Assembly: GCF_003097515.1 (NCBI RefSeq)
Contig: NZ_CP029188.1
Coordinates: forward strand, 4,413,001-4,477,000
DNA: 64,000 nt
Origin: Streptomyces tirandamycinicus
Lineage (GTDB): Bacteria > Actinomycetota > Actinomycetes > Streptomycetales > Streptomycetaceae
Direction of reading: 5' to 3'
Below are positions 32,230 to 39,905 of the stretch, piece after piece. Both the position numbers and the translations under genes were made by a program. Numbering within the stretch: the first letter of the stretch is position 1; every line of letters begins with the position of its first letter. A model generated the notes under the pieces. It saw nothing but the letters and a program-made list of their open reading frames with translations, did no database searches and was not told the origin of the DNA.

Positions 32230-33351
32230 TCACCCGCCGGTCGCGAGTCCCGTCTTCGCACCCGCCCCGCACAGCGGCACCACGGCCGTGCGGTCCCCCA
32301 GGCCGTGGGCCCGGACGGCCGCCCAGCAGGCGGCGCCGGTGGGCTCGACGAACAGGCCGCGGGCGGCGAGGTCGAGCTGGGCGGCACGGATCTGATCGTC
32401 CGTCACGGTGTGGAAGGTGCCGCCGGAGGCCCGCACGGCGGACAGGATCTGGCGGGCCCGGGGCGGATCGGGGATGGCGATGCCCTCGGCGAGGGTGGGC
32501 GCCGCTGCCGCCGGGGTGGCGTCCTGCTCGCCGGCGTGGAAGGCGGCGGCCAGCGGGGCGACCGCCGCCGCCTGCACGGCGATCAGTGCGGGGCGCTGGG
32601 CGATGAGGCCGTGCGCGTACAGTTCCCCGACGGCCAGATGGGCGCCGAGCAGCAGGGTGCCGTTGCCGGCGGGCAGGACCAGGGCGTCGGGCAGTCGGCC
32701 GCCGAGGTCCTCCCACACCTCGTACACATAGGTCTTGGTGCCGTGCAGGAAGTACGGGTTGTGGACGTGCGAGGCGTAGAAGACGCCGTCCTCGCCGGCG
32801 GCCGCGTGCGCCCTGCGGGCGGCCGCCTCGCGGTCGCCGGGCACGAGGTCCGGGCGGGCGCCGTGGGCGGCGATCTGCTCGATCTTCTTCGGGGAGGTGG
32901 CCTCCGGGACGTACACGGTGCAGTCGAGACCGGCGCGGGCGCAGTACGCGGCGATCGCGGTGCCGGCATTGCCGCTGCTGTCGGCGATCACCCGGCGCGG
33001 CTTCAGATGACGCGCGAGCTCGGCGAGCATCACCGCGCCGCGGTCCTTGAAGGAAAGGGTCGGCATCAGGAAGTCGAGCTTGGCGGTGACGGTGCCGGTG
33101 AGCGGGACCAGCGGGGTCCGCCCCTCGCCGAGCGAGACGGCCGCGGGGCCGCCGCCCGTGGCCCCGGCCGCGCCGAGCGGCAGTGCCTCCTCGTACCGCC
33201 ACAGTGAACCGGCCCTCGCGGCCAGGGAGTCGCGGGGCACGGCTCCGGCGCTGAAGTCCAGGTCCCAGGGCCCGCGGCAGCGGGGGCAGCACCAGGCGAG
33301 CGACTCGACCGGGGCGCGCACGCCGCACACCGGGCACTGATAGTCCGTCAT
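32230..33351 (-). CDS. Threonine-synthase-like PLP-dependent enzyme
   Basis: A 373-residue fold-type II PLP enzyme. An N-terminal zinc-ribbon-like segment (C-P-V-C-G, then C-C-P-R-C, residues about 6-25) precedes the catalytic domain. The PLP lysine lies in T-L-S-F-K-D-R-G-A, followed by I-A-D-S-S-G-N-A-G-T-A and the phosphate-binding P-A-G-N-G-T-L-L loop. The architecture matches threonine synthase-like proteins common in actinobacteria beside the main ThrC; the substrate may differ. It ends near the 15-bp repeats and is divergent from the protease. Confidence 0.85.
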   Translation of the reverse strand: MTDYQCPVCGVRAPVESLAWCCPRCRGPWDLDFSAGAVPRDSLAARAGSLWRYEEALPLGAAGATGGGPAAVSLGEGRTPLVPLTGTVTAKLDFLMPTLSFKDRGAVMLAELARHLKPRRVIADSSGNAGTAIAAYCARAGLDCTVYVPEATSPKKIEQIAAHGARPDLVPGDREAAARRAHAAAGEDGVFYASHVHNPYFLHGTKTYVYEVWEDLGGRLPDALVLPAGNGTLLLGAHLAVGELYAHGLIAQRPALIAVQAAAVAPLAAAFHAGEQDATPAAAAPTLAEGIAIPDPPRARQILSAVRASGGTFHTVTDDQIRAAQLDLAARGLFVEPTGAACWAAVRAHGLGDRTAVVPLCGAGAKTGLATGG

Positions 33352-33544
33352 GTGAGTCAGGATGGCAGCCGTGGCCCGTGTGTGACGGGTCGCCCCCGCA
33401 CTCTTGTGGGATTCCTATGGATCAGCCAACCTTTCGGGACGGCAGTGGTACGGCGAATCCCGCGGCCACCCACCGCACTGGGATTGTCATGCCCCTGTCG
33501 CATACCCCCACGGCAACGCACCACTGATGAGGAGGATCCCTCAC

Positions 33545-35119
33545 ATGTTCGTGATGCGTCACTCGCGGCGAAGACTGTCCGCGGCCAGCGCGACAGCCGT
33601 CGCCGCACTCGCACTCGGTACCGCCGCCGCCTTCCCCGCCACCGCCGCAGAGCCCGCGCCGGTGGGCGTGATCGAGAACGCCGGCGCCCCCGGTGCCATC
33701 GCCGGCAGCTACATCGTCACCCTGGACGAGTCGGCCGCCGACGCCGGTTCCAAGGCGGGCAAGGCCCTCGCCGCGGAGTACGGCGCGAAGATCAAGAAGA
33801 CGTACCGCGCCGCCCTCAACGGATACGCCGTCGAGCTCTCCGAGGCCCAGGCCAGGAAGTTCGCCGCGGACCCCGCCGTCGAATCCGTCGTGCAGAACCG
33901 GGTGTTCACCATCTCCGGCACCCAGCTGAACCCGCCCTCCTGGGGTCTGGACCGCATCGACCAGCGCGCCCTGCCGCTCAACCAGAGCTACACCTACCCC
34001 GACTCGGCGGGCGACGGCGTCACCGCGTACATCATCGACACCGGTGTACGTATCACCCACTCCGACTTCGGCGGCCGCGCCTCGTACGGCTACGACGCCG
34101 TCGACAACGACAACACGGCGCAGGACGGCAACGGCCACGGCACGCACGTCGCCGCCACGGTCGCCGGCGGCTCCTACGGCGTGGCGAAGAAGGCGAAGGT
34201 CGTCGGCGTCCGGGTGCTCAACAACTCCGGTTCCGGCACCACCGCCCAGGTCGTCGCGGGTATCGACTGGGTGACGCAGAACGCCGTCAAGCCGGCCGTC
34301 GCCAACATGAGCCTTGGCGGCGGAGCCGACACGGCGCTGGACACCGCGGTCCGCAACTCGATCGCATCCGGCATCACCTACGCCATCGCGGCGGGCAACA
34401 GCAACGCGAACGCCTCCAACTACTCGCCCGCGCGGGTGACCGAGGCCATCACCGTCGGCTCCACCACCAGCTCCGACGCCCGCTCCAGCTTCTCCAACTA
34501 CGGCAGCGTGCTGGACCTGTTCGCCCCGGGGTCCTCCATCACCTCGGCCTGGCACACCAGCGACAGCGCGACCAACACCATCTCCGGCACCTCGATGGCC
34601 GCCCCGCACGTCGCCGGTGCCGCCGCGCTCCACCTGGCGGACAACCGGACCGCCACGCCGGCGCAGGTCTCCTCGGCACTGACCAGCGCGGCGACCCCGA
34701 ACGTGGTCGGCAGCCCCGGCTCCGGATCGCCCAACCGGCTGCTGTACGTCGGCACGGGCTCCACCCCGCCCCCCGGACCGCGGTTCGAGAACACCGCCGA
34801 CTACACGATCAACGACCACTCCACCGTGGAGTCGCCCGTCACCGTCAGCGGCGTCGCGGGCAACGCACCCGCCGCGCTGCAGGTGCCGGTCAACATCGTG
34901 CACACCTACATCGGCGACCTCCAGGTCCAGCTCATCGCCCCGGACGGCAGCGCCTACACGCTGAAGTCGTACGGCACCGGCGGCAGCAGCGACAACATCA
35001 ACACCACCTACACCGTGAACGCGTCCTCCGAGGTCGCGAACGGCACCTGGAAGCTACGGGTGAGCGACAACGCCACATGGGACACCGGCAAGATCGACTC
35101 CTGGGCCCTGCAGTTCTGA
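33545..35119 (+). CDS. Secreted subtilisin-like serine protease (S8) with P-domain
   Basis: A 524-residue exported protease. Signal peptide about 1-35 (R-R-R-L-S, hydrophobic core, A-T-A-A), inhibitor I9 propeptide (about 52-125; S-Y-I-V-T-L-D-E), then the S8 catalytic domain with Asp165 (Y-I-I-D-T-G-V), His198 (G-N-G-H-G-T-H-V) and Ser350 (I-S-G-T-S-M-A-A-P-H). A Pro-rich hinge leads to a C-terminal proprotein-convertase P-domain (about 420-524), ending W-D-T-G-K-I-D-S-W-A-L-Q-F. ATG at 33545 with GAGGAGG upstream is chosen over the earlier in-frame codon at 33404, which would spoil the signal peptide. It is likely an extracellular degradative enzyme. Confidence 0.95.
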   Translation: MFVMRHSRRRLSAASATAVAALALGTAAAFPATAAEPAPVGVIENAGAPGAIAGSYIVTLDESAADAGSKAGKALAAEYGAKIKKTYRAALNGYAVELSEAQARKFAADPAVESVVQNRVFTISGTQLNPPSWGLDRIDQRALPLNQSYTYPDSAGDGVTAYIIDTGVRITHSDFGGRASYGYDAVDNDNTAQDGNGHGTHVAATVAGGSYGVAKKAKVVGVRVLNNSGSGTTAQVVAGIDWVTQNAVKPAVANMSLGGGADTALDTAVRNSIASGITYAIAAGNSNANASNYSPARVTEAITVGSTTSSDARSSFSNYGSVLDLFAPGSSITSAWHTSDSATNTISGTSMAAPHVAGAAALHLADNRTATPAQVSSALTSAATPNVVGSPGSGSPNRLLYVGTGSTPPPGPRFENTADYTINDHSTVESPVTVSGVAGNAPAALQVPVNIVHTYIGDLQVQLIAPDGSAYTLKSYGTGGSSDNINTTYTVNASSEVANGTWKLRVSDNATWDTGKIDSWALQF

Positions 35120-35260
35120 TCCCGGGACCGCCGGACCGTGCCGGGTCCGGTGCCTGACCAGCGTCGAGGGGCGGCCGCGCCGTGCGGCCGCCCCTTCCGC
35201 GCATACCGGCTGTCCGTCGCCGTGGCCCCCGCCGTATGATCCGCTGATCCGCGCAGATGT

Positions 35261-35432
35261 TCGTACGGCCTTCGCGTCGGCACGGTCTTCGCGCCGGCAC
35301 GGTCATCGCGTCGGCGTGGCCTCCTTGCCGGCATGGTCCATGGCCTTCGACATCGGCGTGGTCCTCGTGCCGGCACGGCCTTCGGGCCGGCGCGATCCCC
35401 ACATCGGCGCGGTCTTCGCGTTGGCACGATCT
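35261..35432. repeat. About ten 17-bp tandem repeats before the DUF4190 gene
   Basis: Imperfect 17-bp units, consensus CGGCACGGTCTTCGCGC, run from 35261 to about 35432; one unit (near 35329) is expanded to 25 bp. They occupy most of the gap 35120-35452 and end about 5 bp before the AAGGAG ribosome site of the next gene. Confidence 0.85.
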
Positions 35433-35452
35433 TCCCAAGGAGCACCGCACCC

Positions 35453-36655
35453 GTGGAACCGTCGTCGCAGGGATGGACGCCTCCGGCCGGGTCCGGCCCG
35501 GCGCAGCCGCCCGACCCGCATCCGGCTCGGCCGGCGGTGCACCCGTATGCGATGCCGGCGGGCGTGCAGCCGGGCATGCCGTATCCGCCCTACGGGGCGG
35601 TGCCGCAGGGGCCCGGCACGAACGGTTTCGCCATCGGCTCGCTCGTCACCGGCGTCGTGTGCTGTCTGCCCCCGCTCGGCCTCGTCCTCGGACTGATCGC
35701 GCTGGCGCAGATCCGGAAGCGGGGGGACGGTGGCCGGGGCCTGGCCGTCGCGGGCACCGTGCTCTCCGTCATCAGCACCCTCCTCGTGACCGTGGGCGTC
35801 GCGAACGGCACCGCCCGCGAGGCGTGGGACGGCTTCCGCGAGGCGGCGCGCGAGAGCGCCGCCGTGGACTCCACGTTCGACCTGCGGACCGGGCAGTGCT
35901 TCGACACCCCCGGCCGGGGCGTGGAGGACGAGGAGGAGGCGGCGTCCGTCCGGATCGTGGACTGCGACCGTCCCCACGAGGGGGAGGTGACCGGGACCTT
36001 CACGCTCGGTACGTCCGACCGGTGGCCCGGGCAGGAGGCCGTCGAGACCGAGGCGGAGCGGCGGTGCGAGGACGTCAACAACGGCTATGCGCTGGACTGG
36101 TGGGCCGTGCCCCCGACGGCGGAGCTGTACTACTACGTACCGACCAGGGACGGCTGGCGCTTCGGTGACCGCGATGTCACCTGCGCCCTGGCGAGCGACG
36201 GCCCGAAGCTCGAGTCCTCCGTCCGCAGCGACCGGACGACCCTCGACCCGGCACAACTCGCCTACCTGGAAGGTGAATTGGCCGTCGATACGGCATGGTG
36301 GGAAGAGCCCGACGACCTCTTCGAGGACGATCCGGAGGCCAACCGCGCCTGGGCCGAGCGGATGGTGCGGACACTCGGCACCGAGGCGCGTGAACTGCGC
36401 GCCGGACCCTGGACCGCGGCTGCCCGCGAGCACGCCCTGACCCGTGCGCAGGAGTACGACACGGCACGCCGCCACTTCGGCCGGGCGGCCGGGGCCCAGG
36501 ACGAAGACGAGTTCTGGAACGCCACGACGGATGCGGCCGACGCCTTCCGCGAGGAGACCGAGATCGCCGTCCGGTCCGCTCTCGGCCTCGCCACGGACCC
36601 TCCGGAGGAACTGGACGGCCGGCAGGAGCCGCCGGGCGACGGTACGACGGTCTGA
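35453..36655 (+). CDS. DUF4190 / septum-formation-like membrane protein
   Basis: A 400-residue protein. A Pro/Gly-rich cytoplasmic N-terminus (about 1-60) precedes a DUF4190 module with two membrane helices (about 62-115; G-F-A-I-G-S-L-V-T-G-V-V-C-C-L-P-P-L-G-L-V-L-G). The extracytoplasmic region contains G-Q-C-F-D-T-P and V-D-C-D-R-P-H-E-G-E-V, as in actinobacterial septum-formation-family proteins, and a Cys pair. A charged helical C-terminus with no known domain follows. The GTG start has AAGGAG 8-10 nt upstream. Its function is unknown; an envelope-linked role is inferred. Confidence 0.8.
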   Translation: MEPSSQGWTPPAGSGPAQPPDPHPARPAVHPYAMPAGVQPGMPYPPYGAVPQGPGTNGFAIGSLVTGVVCCLPPLGLVLGLIALAQIRKRGDGGRGLAVAGTVLSVISTLLVTVGVANGTAREAWDGFREAARESAAVDSTFDLRTGQCFDTPGRGVEDEEEAASVRIVDCDRPHEGEVTGTFTLGTSDRWPGQEAVETEAERRCEDVNNGYALDWWAVPPTAELYYYVPTRDGWRFGDRDVTCALASDGPKLESSVRSDRTTLDPAQLAYLEGELAVDTAWWEEPDDLFEDDPEANRAWAERMVRTLGTEARELRAGPWTAAAREHALTRAQEYDTARRHFGRAAGAQDEDEFWNATTDAADAFREETEIAVRSALGLATDPPEELDGRQEPPGDGTTV

Positions 36656-36683
36656 GGCCCGCTTCCCGGCGTGCAGGCGCCGG

Positions 36684-36727
36684 CCCGGGGAGCCCCGGCC
36701 GCGGGCCCGGGCCCGCGGCTCCCCGGG
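36684..36727. terminator. Nested palindromic hairpin after the DUF4190 gene
   Basis: An outer stem CCCGGGGAGCC (36684-36694 with 36717-36727) encloses an inner palindrome CCGCGGGC/GCCCGCGG. It is suitable as a terminator 29 bp after the stop codon. Confidence 0.65.
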
Positions 36728-36894
36728 CGCGCGGCGCACGCCCGGCGAAGCCCTCCTGCCCGTCGGACACCTCCACCGGGTAGGCGCCTGCCCCGAGGTG
36801 ATTGTCACCTTGTGTGATTCGTTGGCCCATGCTTGCGGGGATCAACCGTCGGTTGCCACGCTGTTGCTGTCTGTCAACCTGTTGGGAGTGGCCA

Positions 36895-37647
36895 GTGACA
36901 TTCGGTGAGCAGCCCGCCTATCTGCGCGTTGCGAGCGATCTCCGCCGGAAGATCGTCAATGGCTCGCTGCCGCCGCACACCCGCCTTCCCTCACAGGCCC
37001 GGATTCGCGAGGAGTACGGCGTCTCGGACACCGTCGCGCTGGAGGCGCGGAAGGTGCTGATGGCCGAGGGACTGGTGGAGGGGCGCTCCGGCTCGGGGAC
37101 GTACGTACGGGAGCGCCCGGTGCCGCGGCGCATCGCCCGCTCGGGTTACCGCCCGCCCGCCGGTGCCAATCCCTTCCGCCAGGAGCAGGCCGCGGAGGGC
37201 GCCCGCGGGACCTGGGAGTCGAGCAGCGAGCAGGAGCCGGCGAGCGCCTCCGTGGCGGGCAGGCTGGGGGTCGCCCCCGGCGACCGTGTGATGCGTACGA
37301 GATACGTCTTCCGGGACTCCGGCGAGCCGGCGATGCTGTCGACCTCCTGGGAACCGCTCTCGATCACGGGCCGCACACCGGTGATGCTGCCCGAGGAGGG
37401 GCCGCTCGGCGGCTGCGGCGTCGTCGAGCGGATGGGGGCCATCGACGTCGTCGTGGACAACGTGGTCGAGGAGGTCGGCGCCCGGCCGGGCCTGGCGGAG
37501 GAGCTGCTCACCCTCGGGGGGGTGCCCGGTCATGTGGTGATGGTCATTCAGCGCACCTACTACGCGTCGGGGCGCGCGGTCGAGACGGCGGACGTGGTCG
37601 TACCGGCGGACCGGTTCCGACTCGCGTACCACCTGCCGGTGCGCTGA
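36895..37647 (+). CDS. GntR-family transcriptional regulator (UTRA domain)
   Basis: A 250-residue regulator. The winged helix at about 8-75 has Y-L-R-V-A-S-D-L-R-R-K-I-V-N-G-S-L, L-P-S-Q-A-R-I-R-E-E-Y-G-V-S and V-E-G-R-S-G-S-G-T-Y-V. A C-terminal UTRA ligand-binding domain (about 95-245) follows. The R-S-x-Y-R-P-P-A-G-A-N-P-F linker resembles Streptomyces DasR/KorSA-like GntR proteins of the HutC subfamily. GTG at 36895 follows GGGAG. The effector and targets are unknown; no metabolic operon is adjacent. Confidence 0.88.
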   Translation: MTFGEQPAYLRVASDLRRKIVNGSLPPHTRLPSQARIREEYGVSDTVALEARKVLMAEGLVEGRSGSGTYVRERPVPRRIARSGYRPPAGANPFRQEQAAEGARGTWESSSEQEPASASVAGRLGVAPGDRVMRTRYVFRDSGEPAMLSTSWEPLSITGRTPVMLPEEGPLGGCGVVERMGAIDVVVDNVVEEVGARPGLAEELLTLGGVPGHVVMVIQRTYYASGRAVETADVVVPADRFRLAYHLPVR

Positions 37648-38154
37648 CCTCGCCGCGGGTACCGGCGCGCGCCGGCCGTCGGTGCGGCACCCCCACGGCG
37701 CGGTGAAACCCCGCCGCCCCGCCGCCCCGGCGTCTCGTTGCCTCGTTGCCTCGTCGCCGCGAGCCGCTGTCACGCGCCGCGCACCTGCCGCCGGGCCGCC
37801 GCCGGTGCGCCGGACGAACCGCGAGTCCGGCCGCGCCGTCCATCGCGGCCGGACTCGCCCCGAGGTCCCGCCGGTTGGCGCTCCCGGGTGCCGAAGGCGG
37901 AGCTGCCCGGGCTGCCCGGACGCCCCCGATGCGGTCCGGACGGCCCCGGTACGGTGTCGCCGCCCACCGCGCCGCTCGTGCACACCGTGCCCGGCGGACG
38001 CCGCCGACGGGCGGGGGCCTCCGCCGAAGGGCTCCTCGGCTGCGACGCGATGCAGGGGCGCACTCGGCCATGTGCGCCCCGTGTGGATGAGGGGACGCTG
38101 GCCGGATCCGTCTCTCTTCGTGAAAACACGTATCCGCTGAGTGAAGGTCAGGCG
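37648..38154. other. About 0.5-kb region without a supported gene
   Basis: Open frames exist on both strands but none has a ribosome site, family resemblance or a coherent start. The sequence is GC-rich with short CGTTGCCTCGT-type repeats near 37735. The composition becomes more A+T-rich from 38100, toward the promoter below. Confidence 0.5.
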
Positions 38155-38160
38155 TAGGCT
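38155..38160 (+). promoter_or_regulatory. Leaderless -10 element for the 21-codon upstream frame
   Basis: TAGGCT ends 7 nt before the ATG at 38168, the same geometry as the other leaderless genes in this window. No -35 consensus is evident. Confidence 0.45.
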
Positions 38161-38167
38161 CGGGCAT

Positions 38168-38233
38168 ATGCAGACTGCGGTTTCCTGGGGATGGTTAGAG
38201 AAGTGCAGGCCGGCGGCGGGAGAGGCGCGATGA
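38168..38233 (+). CDS. Putative 21-residue leader peptide with a TTA codon
   Basis: ATG at 38168 opens a 21-codon frame, MQTAVSWGWLEKCRPAAGEA plus a final Arg. Codon 10 is TTA (38195-38197), the rare leucine codon read by bldA tRNA in Streptomyces. Its stop overlaps the SPOR-gene ATG (ATGA, 38230-38233). The promoter spacing suggests a leaderless transcript starting at this ATG, so ribosomes would reach the SPOR gene by coupling and only if the TTA is read. It could also be a non-translated leader; conservation is the deciding test. Confidence 0.42.
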   Translation: MQTAVSWGWLEKCRPAAGEAR

Positions 38234-38412
38234 CCGATGGCGGCGCGATGCTGCCCTGGCTGGTGATCCGCCAGGACGACAACGGCAATCGCTATCGCGT
38301 GGGCAGGTACGCCACACAGGACGAGGCGCAGAAGATCGCTGACAGCCTCGGCGACCGTGGCTCCGAGCAGCTCTACTGGGTGGAGCACATGGGGCAGGCC
38401 GCGCCCTCCTGA
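38230..38412 (+). CDS. Small SPOR-domain-like protein
   Basis: A 60-residue protein, MTDGGAMLPWLVIRQDDNGN, then R-Y-R-V-G-R-Y-A-T-Q-D-E-A-Q-K-I-A-D-S-L, ending Y-W-V-E-H-M-G-Q-A. This matches the tiny SPOR-like proteins common in streptomycetes; true SPOR domains bind denuded peptidoglycan glycans, but here no signal peptide is present. A GGGAGAGG sequence lies before the ATG and inside the upstream frame. The open frame extends to 38191, but the ATG at 38230 fits homology better. Confidence 0.82.
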   Translation: MTDGGAMLPWLVIRQDDNGNRYRVGRYATQDEAQKIADSLGDRGSEQLYWVEHMGQAAPS

Positions 38413-38522
38413 GGCGCTCCCGCGGCGGCGGTGGCCTGGTCGGCGCGCACTGGCCGGTGGCGCTGCGGTCCACCGCCGCCGCGGCGCACTCCGTGCGGTG
38501 CCGCGTGCCCGCGCCGCCGCGC

Positions 38523-38609
38523 GAGCACCCCCGCGCGTGCGACCCACCGCGCAGCCGTCCGCCGCCCGCACGCCACCCGTGCCCGGGAGCACCCCCGCGC
38601 GTGCGACCC
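38523..38609. repeat. Separated 23-bp direct repeat in a GC-extreme gap
   Basis: A 23-bp sequence starting GAGCACCCCCGCGCGTGCGA occurs at 38523-38545 and 38587-38609, with a third partial copy near 38665. The 373-bp gap 38413-38785 otherwise consists of GCCACCGGCCCG-type repeats and shows no gene. Confidence 0.7.
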
Positions 38610-38772
38610 CCGCGCGCGATCGGCCCGCGCCACCGCGCCACCGGCCCGCGCCAACGGCCCGCCCGCACCCCGCGCGTGCGACCGCGCCCGTGTCACGGGC
38701 CCTGCCACCGGGCCCTCCCGCCGGCCCGGGCCACCGGCCCGCCCGCAGACCGGGGCACCCCGTATCGCGGGC

Positions 38773-38778
38773 TACGCT
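38773..38778 (+). promoter_or_regulatory. Leaderless -10 element for the NUDIX gene
   Basis: TACGCT ends 7 nt before the ATG at 38786 and no ribosome site is present. This fixes the start within a longer open frame. Confidence 0.5.
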
Positions 38779-38785
38779 CCCGCCC

Positions 38786-39214
38786 ATGACAGATCGTGTG
38801 AACGCGCGCGTCGTCGTGGCCGGGGCGCTGTACGACCGGGGGCGGTTGCTCGCCGCCCGTCGCAGCGCGCCGCCCGAGTTCGCCGGACGCTGGGAGCTGC
38901 CCGGCGGCAAGCTCGAACCCGGTGAGTCCCCCGAGGAGGCCCTCGTACGCGAGCTGCGCGAGGAGCTGGGTGTGGAGGCCGAGCCGGTCGAGCGCGTCCC
39001 CGGCGAGTGGCCGCTGGGCCCCGGCTATGTGCTGCAGGTCTGGACGGCTCGGCTGATCTCGGGTCAGCCGAGCCCGCTGGAGGACCATGACGAGCTGCGC
39101 TGGCTCGCCGCCGGCGAACTGGACACCGTGGACTGGCTGCCCCAGGACCGCCCAGCGGTCGAGGAGGTCGCGCGCCGGCTGCTGCGGGACCGCCCGGGGG
39201 GCGCACGCGGCTGA
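38786..39214 (+). CDS. NUDIX hydrolase, MutT-like (8-oxo-dGTPase type)
   Basis: A 142-residue NUDIX protein. The NUDIX box is complete: G-G-K-L-E-P-G-E-S-P-E-E-A-L-V-R-E-L-R-E-E-L-G-V (about 38-61). The A-R-R-S-A-P-P-E-F-A-G-R-W-E-L-P-G-G lead is typical of MutT/CTP-pyrophosphohydrolase enzymes that hydrolyse oxidised or non-canonical nucleoside triphosphates. Length and C-terminus are normal. The leaderless start is at 38786. Confidence 0.9.
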   Translation: MTDRVNARVVVAGALYDRGRLLAARRSAPPEFAGRWELPGGKLEPGESPEEALVRELREELGVEAEPVERVPGEWPLGPGYVLQVWTARLISGQPSPLEDHDELRWLAAGELDTVDWLPQDRPAVEEVARRLLRDRPGGARG

Positions 39215-39329
39215 ATTCCTGCGCTCTTCGTACCATCGCGCGCCCCTCTCGGGGGTACGTCACGCAAAATATCGGGTATGTCCTGATTGCCGTCCCATAG
39301 AGGACGGGATTCCGTGGCAGGTCCGGGAA

Positions 39330-39758
39330 GTGGTCGGCGTGATCGACACCGGCGGCGCATGCGCCGAGTGGACCTTCCCTGCCGAGCCGGACGCCGCGCG
39401 CTCCGCCCGCCATGCCGTCCGCGACGCCCTGCGGCAGTGGGGGCTCGATCCCGCCCTGGTCGATGTGACGGTCCTCCTGGTCAGTGAGCTGGTGACCAAT
39501 TCCCTTCGGTACACCTCCGGGCCCATCGGGGTCCGCCTGGTCCGGCCCGCCGTCGACGGGTCCGCCCCGCCGCGGGCCCCCGCACTGCTCGTGGAGGTCT
39601 CCGATCCGCTTCCGGATCCACCCCGGGAGCGTCCCGCCGGGCCCGATGACGAGGGGGGACGCGGACTGCAACTGGTGGCGTGCACGGCCCGCCGCTGGGG
39701 GACGCGGCGAGGCAGAACGGGTAAGACCGTGTGGTTCGAGCTGCCCGTGCCTGGTTAG
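39330..39758 (+). CDS. Anti-sigma-factor-like histidine-kinase-type ATPase
   Basis: About 142 residues with the GHKL ATPase fold of RsbW/SpoIIAB relatives. The N-box is L-L-V-S-E-L-V-T-N-S-L-R-Y, the G1 aspartate region is L-V-E-V-S-D-P, and the G2 segment is D-E-G-G-R-G-L-Q-L-V. It ends G-K-T-V-W-F-E-L-P-V. Such stand-alone ATPases regulate SigB-like sigma factors or anti-sigma antagonists. The start is uncertain: GTG at 39330 (chosen) or 39339. It lies 147 bp before the phosphatase gene, whose C-terminus carries the same domain, so the two may act in one partner-switch circuit. Confidence 0.82.
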   Translation: MVGVIDTGGACAEWTFPAEPDAARSARHAVRDALRQWGLDPALVDVTVLLVSELVTNSLRYTSGPIGVRLVRPAVDGSAPPRAPALLVEVSDPLPDPPRERPAGPDDEGGRGLQLVACTARRWGTRRGRTGKTVWFELPVPG

Positions 39759-39905
39759 GAGTGTGGGGGGACGACGATCACCGCGGGCCCGGCTCGAAAC
39801 GAACGAGACCGTGCTGTGATCGTGAACGCCGTGCCGCCAGGCGCCGTAGTGCTGAATACTTCGGGCATGGCCGGTCCGGTGCGGTGAGCTGGAGGGGACG
39901 GTCGC

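Noticed and set aside
35261..35432. A CRISPR array
   Set aside because: The units are contiguous with no spacers and no cas genes lie nearby; the same holds for the other tandem arrays.
37682..38157. Several overlapping frames in the 37.6-38.1 kb gap
   Set aside because: No start signals, no homology I can recognise and no agreement between strands; treated as non-coding.
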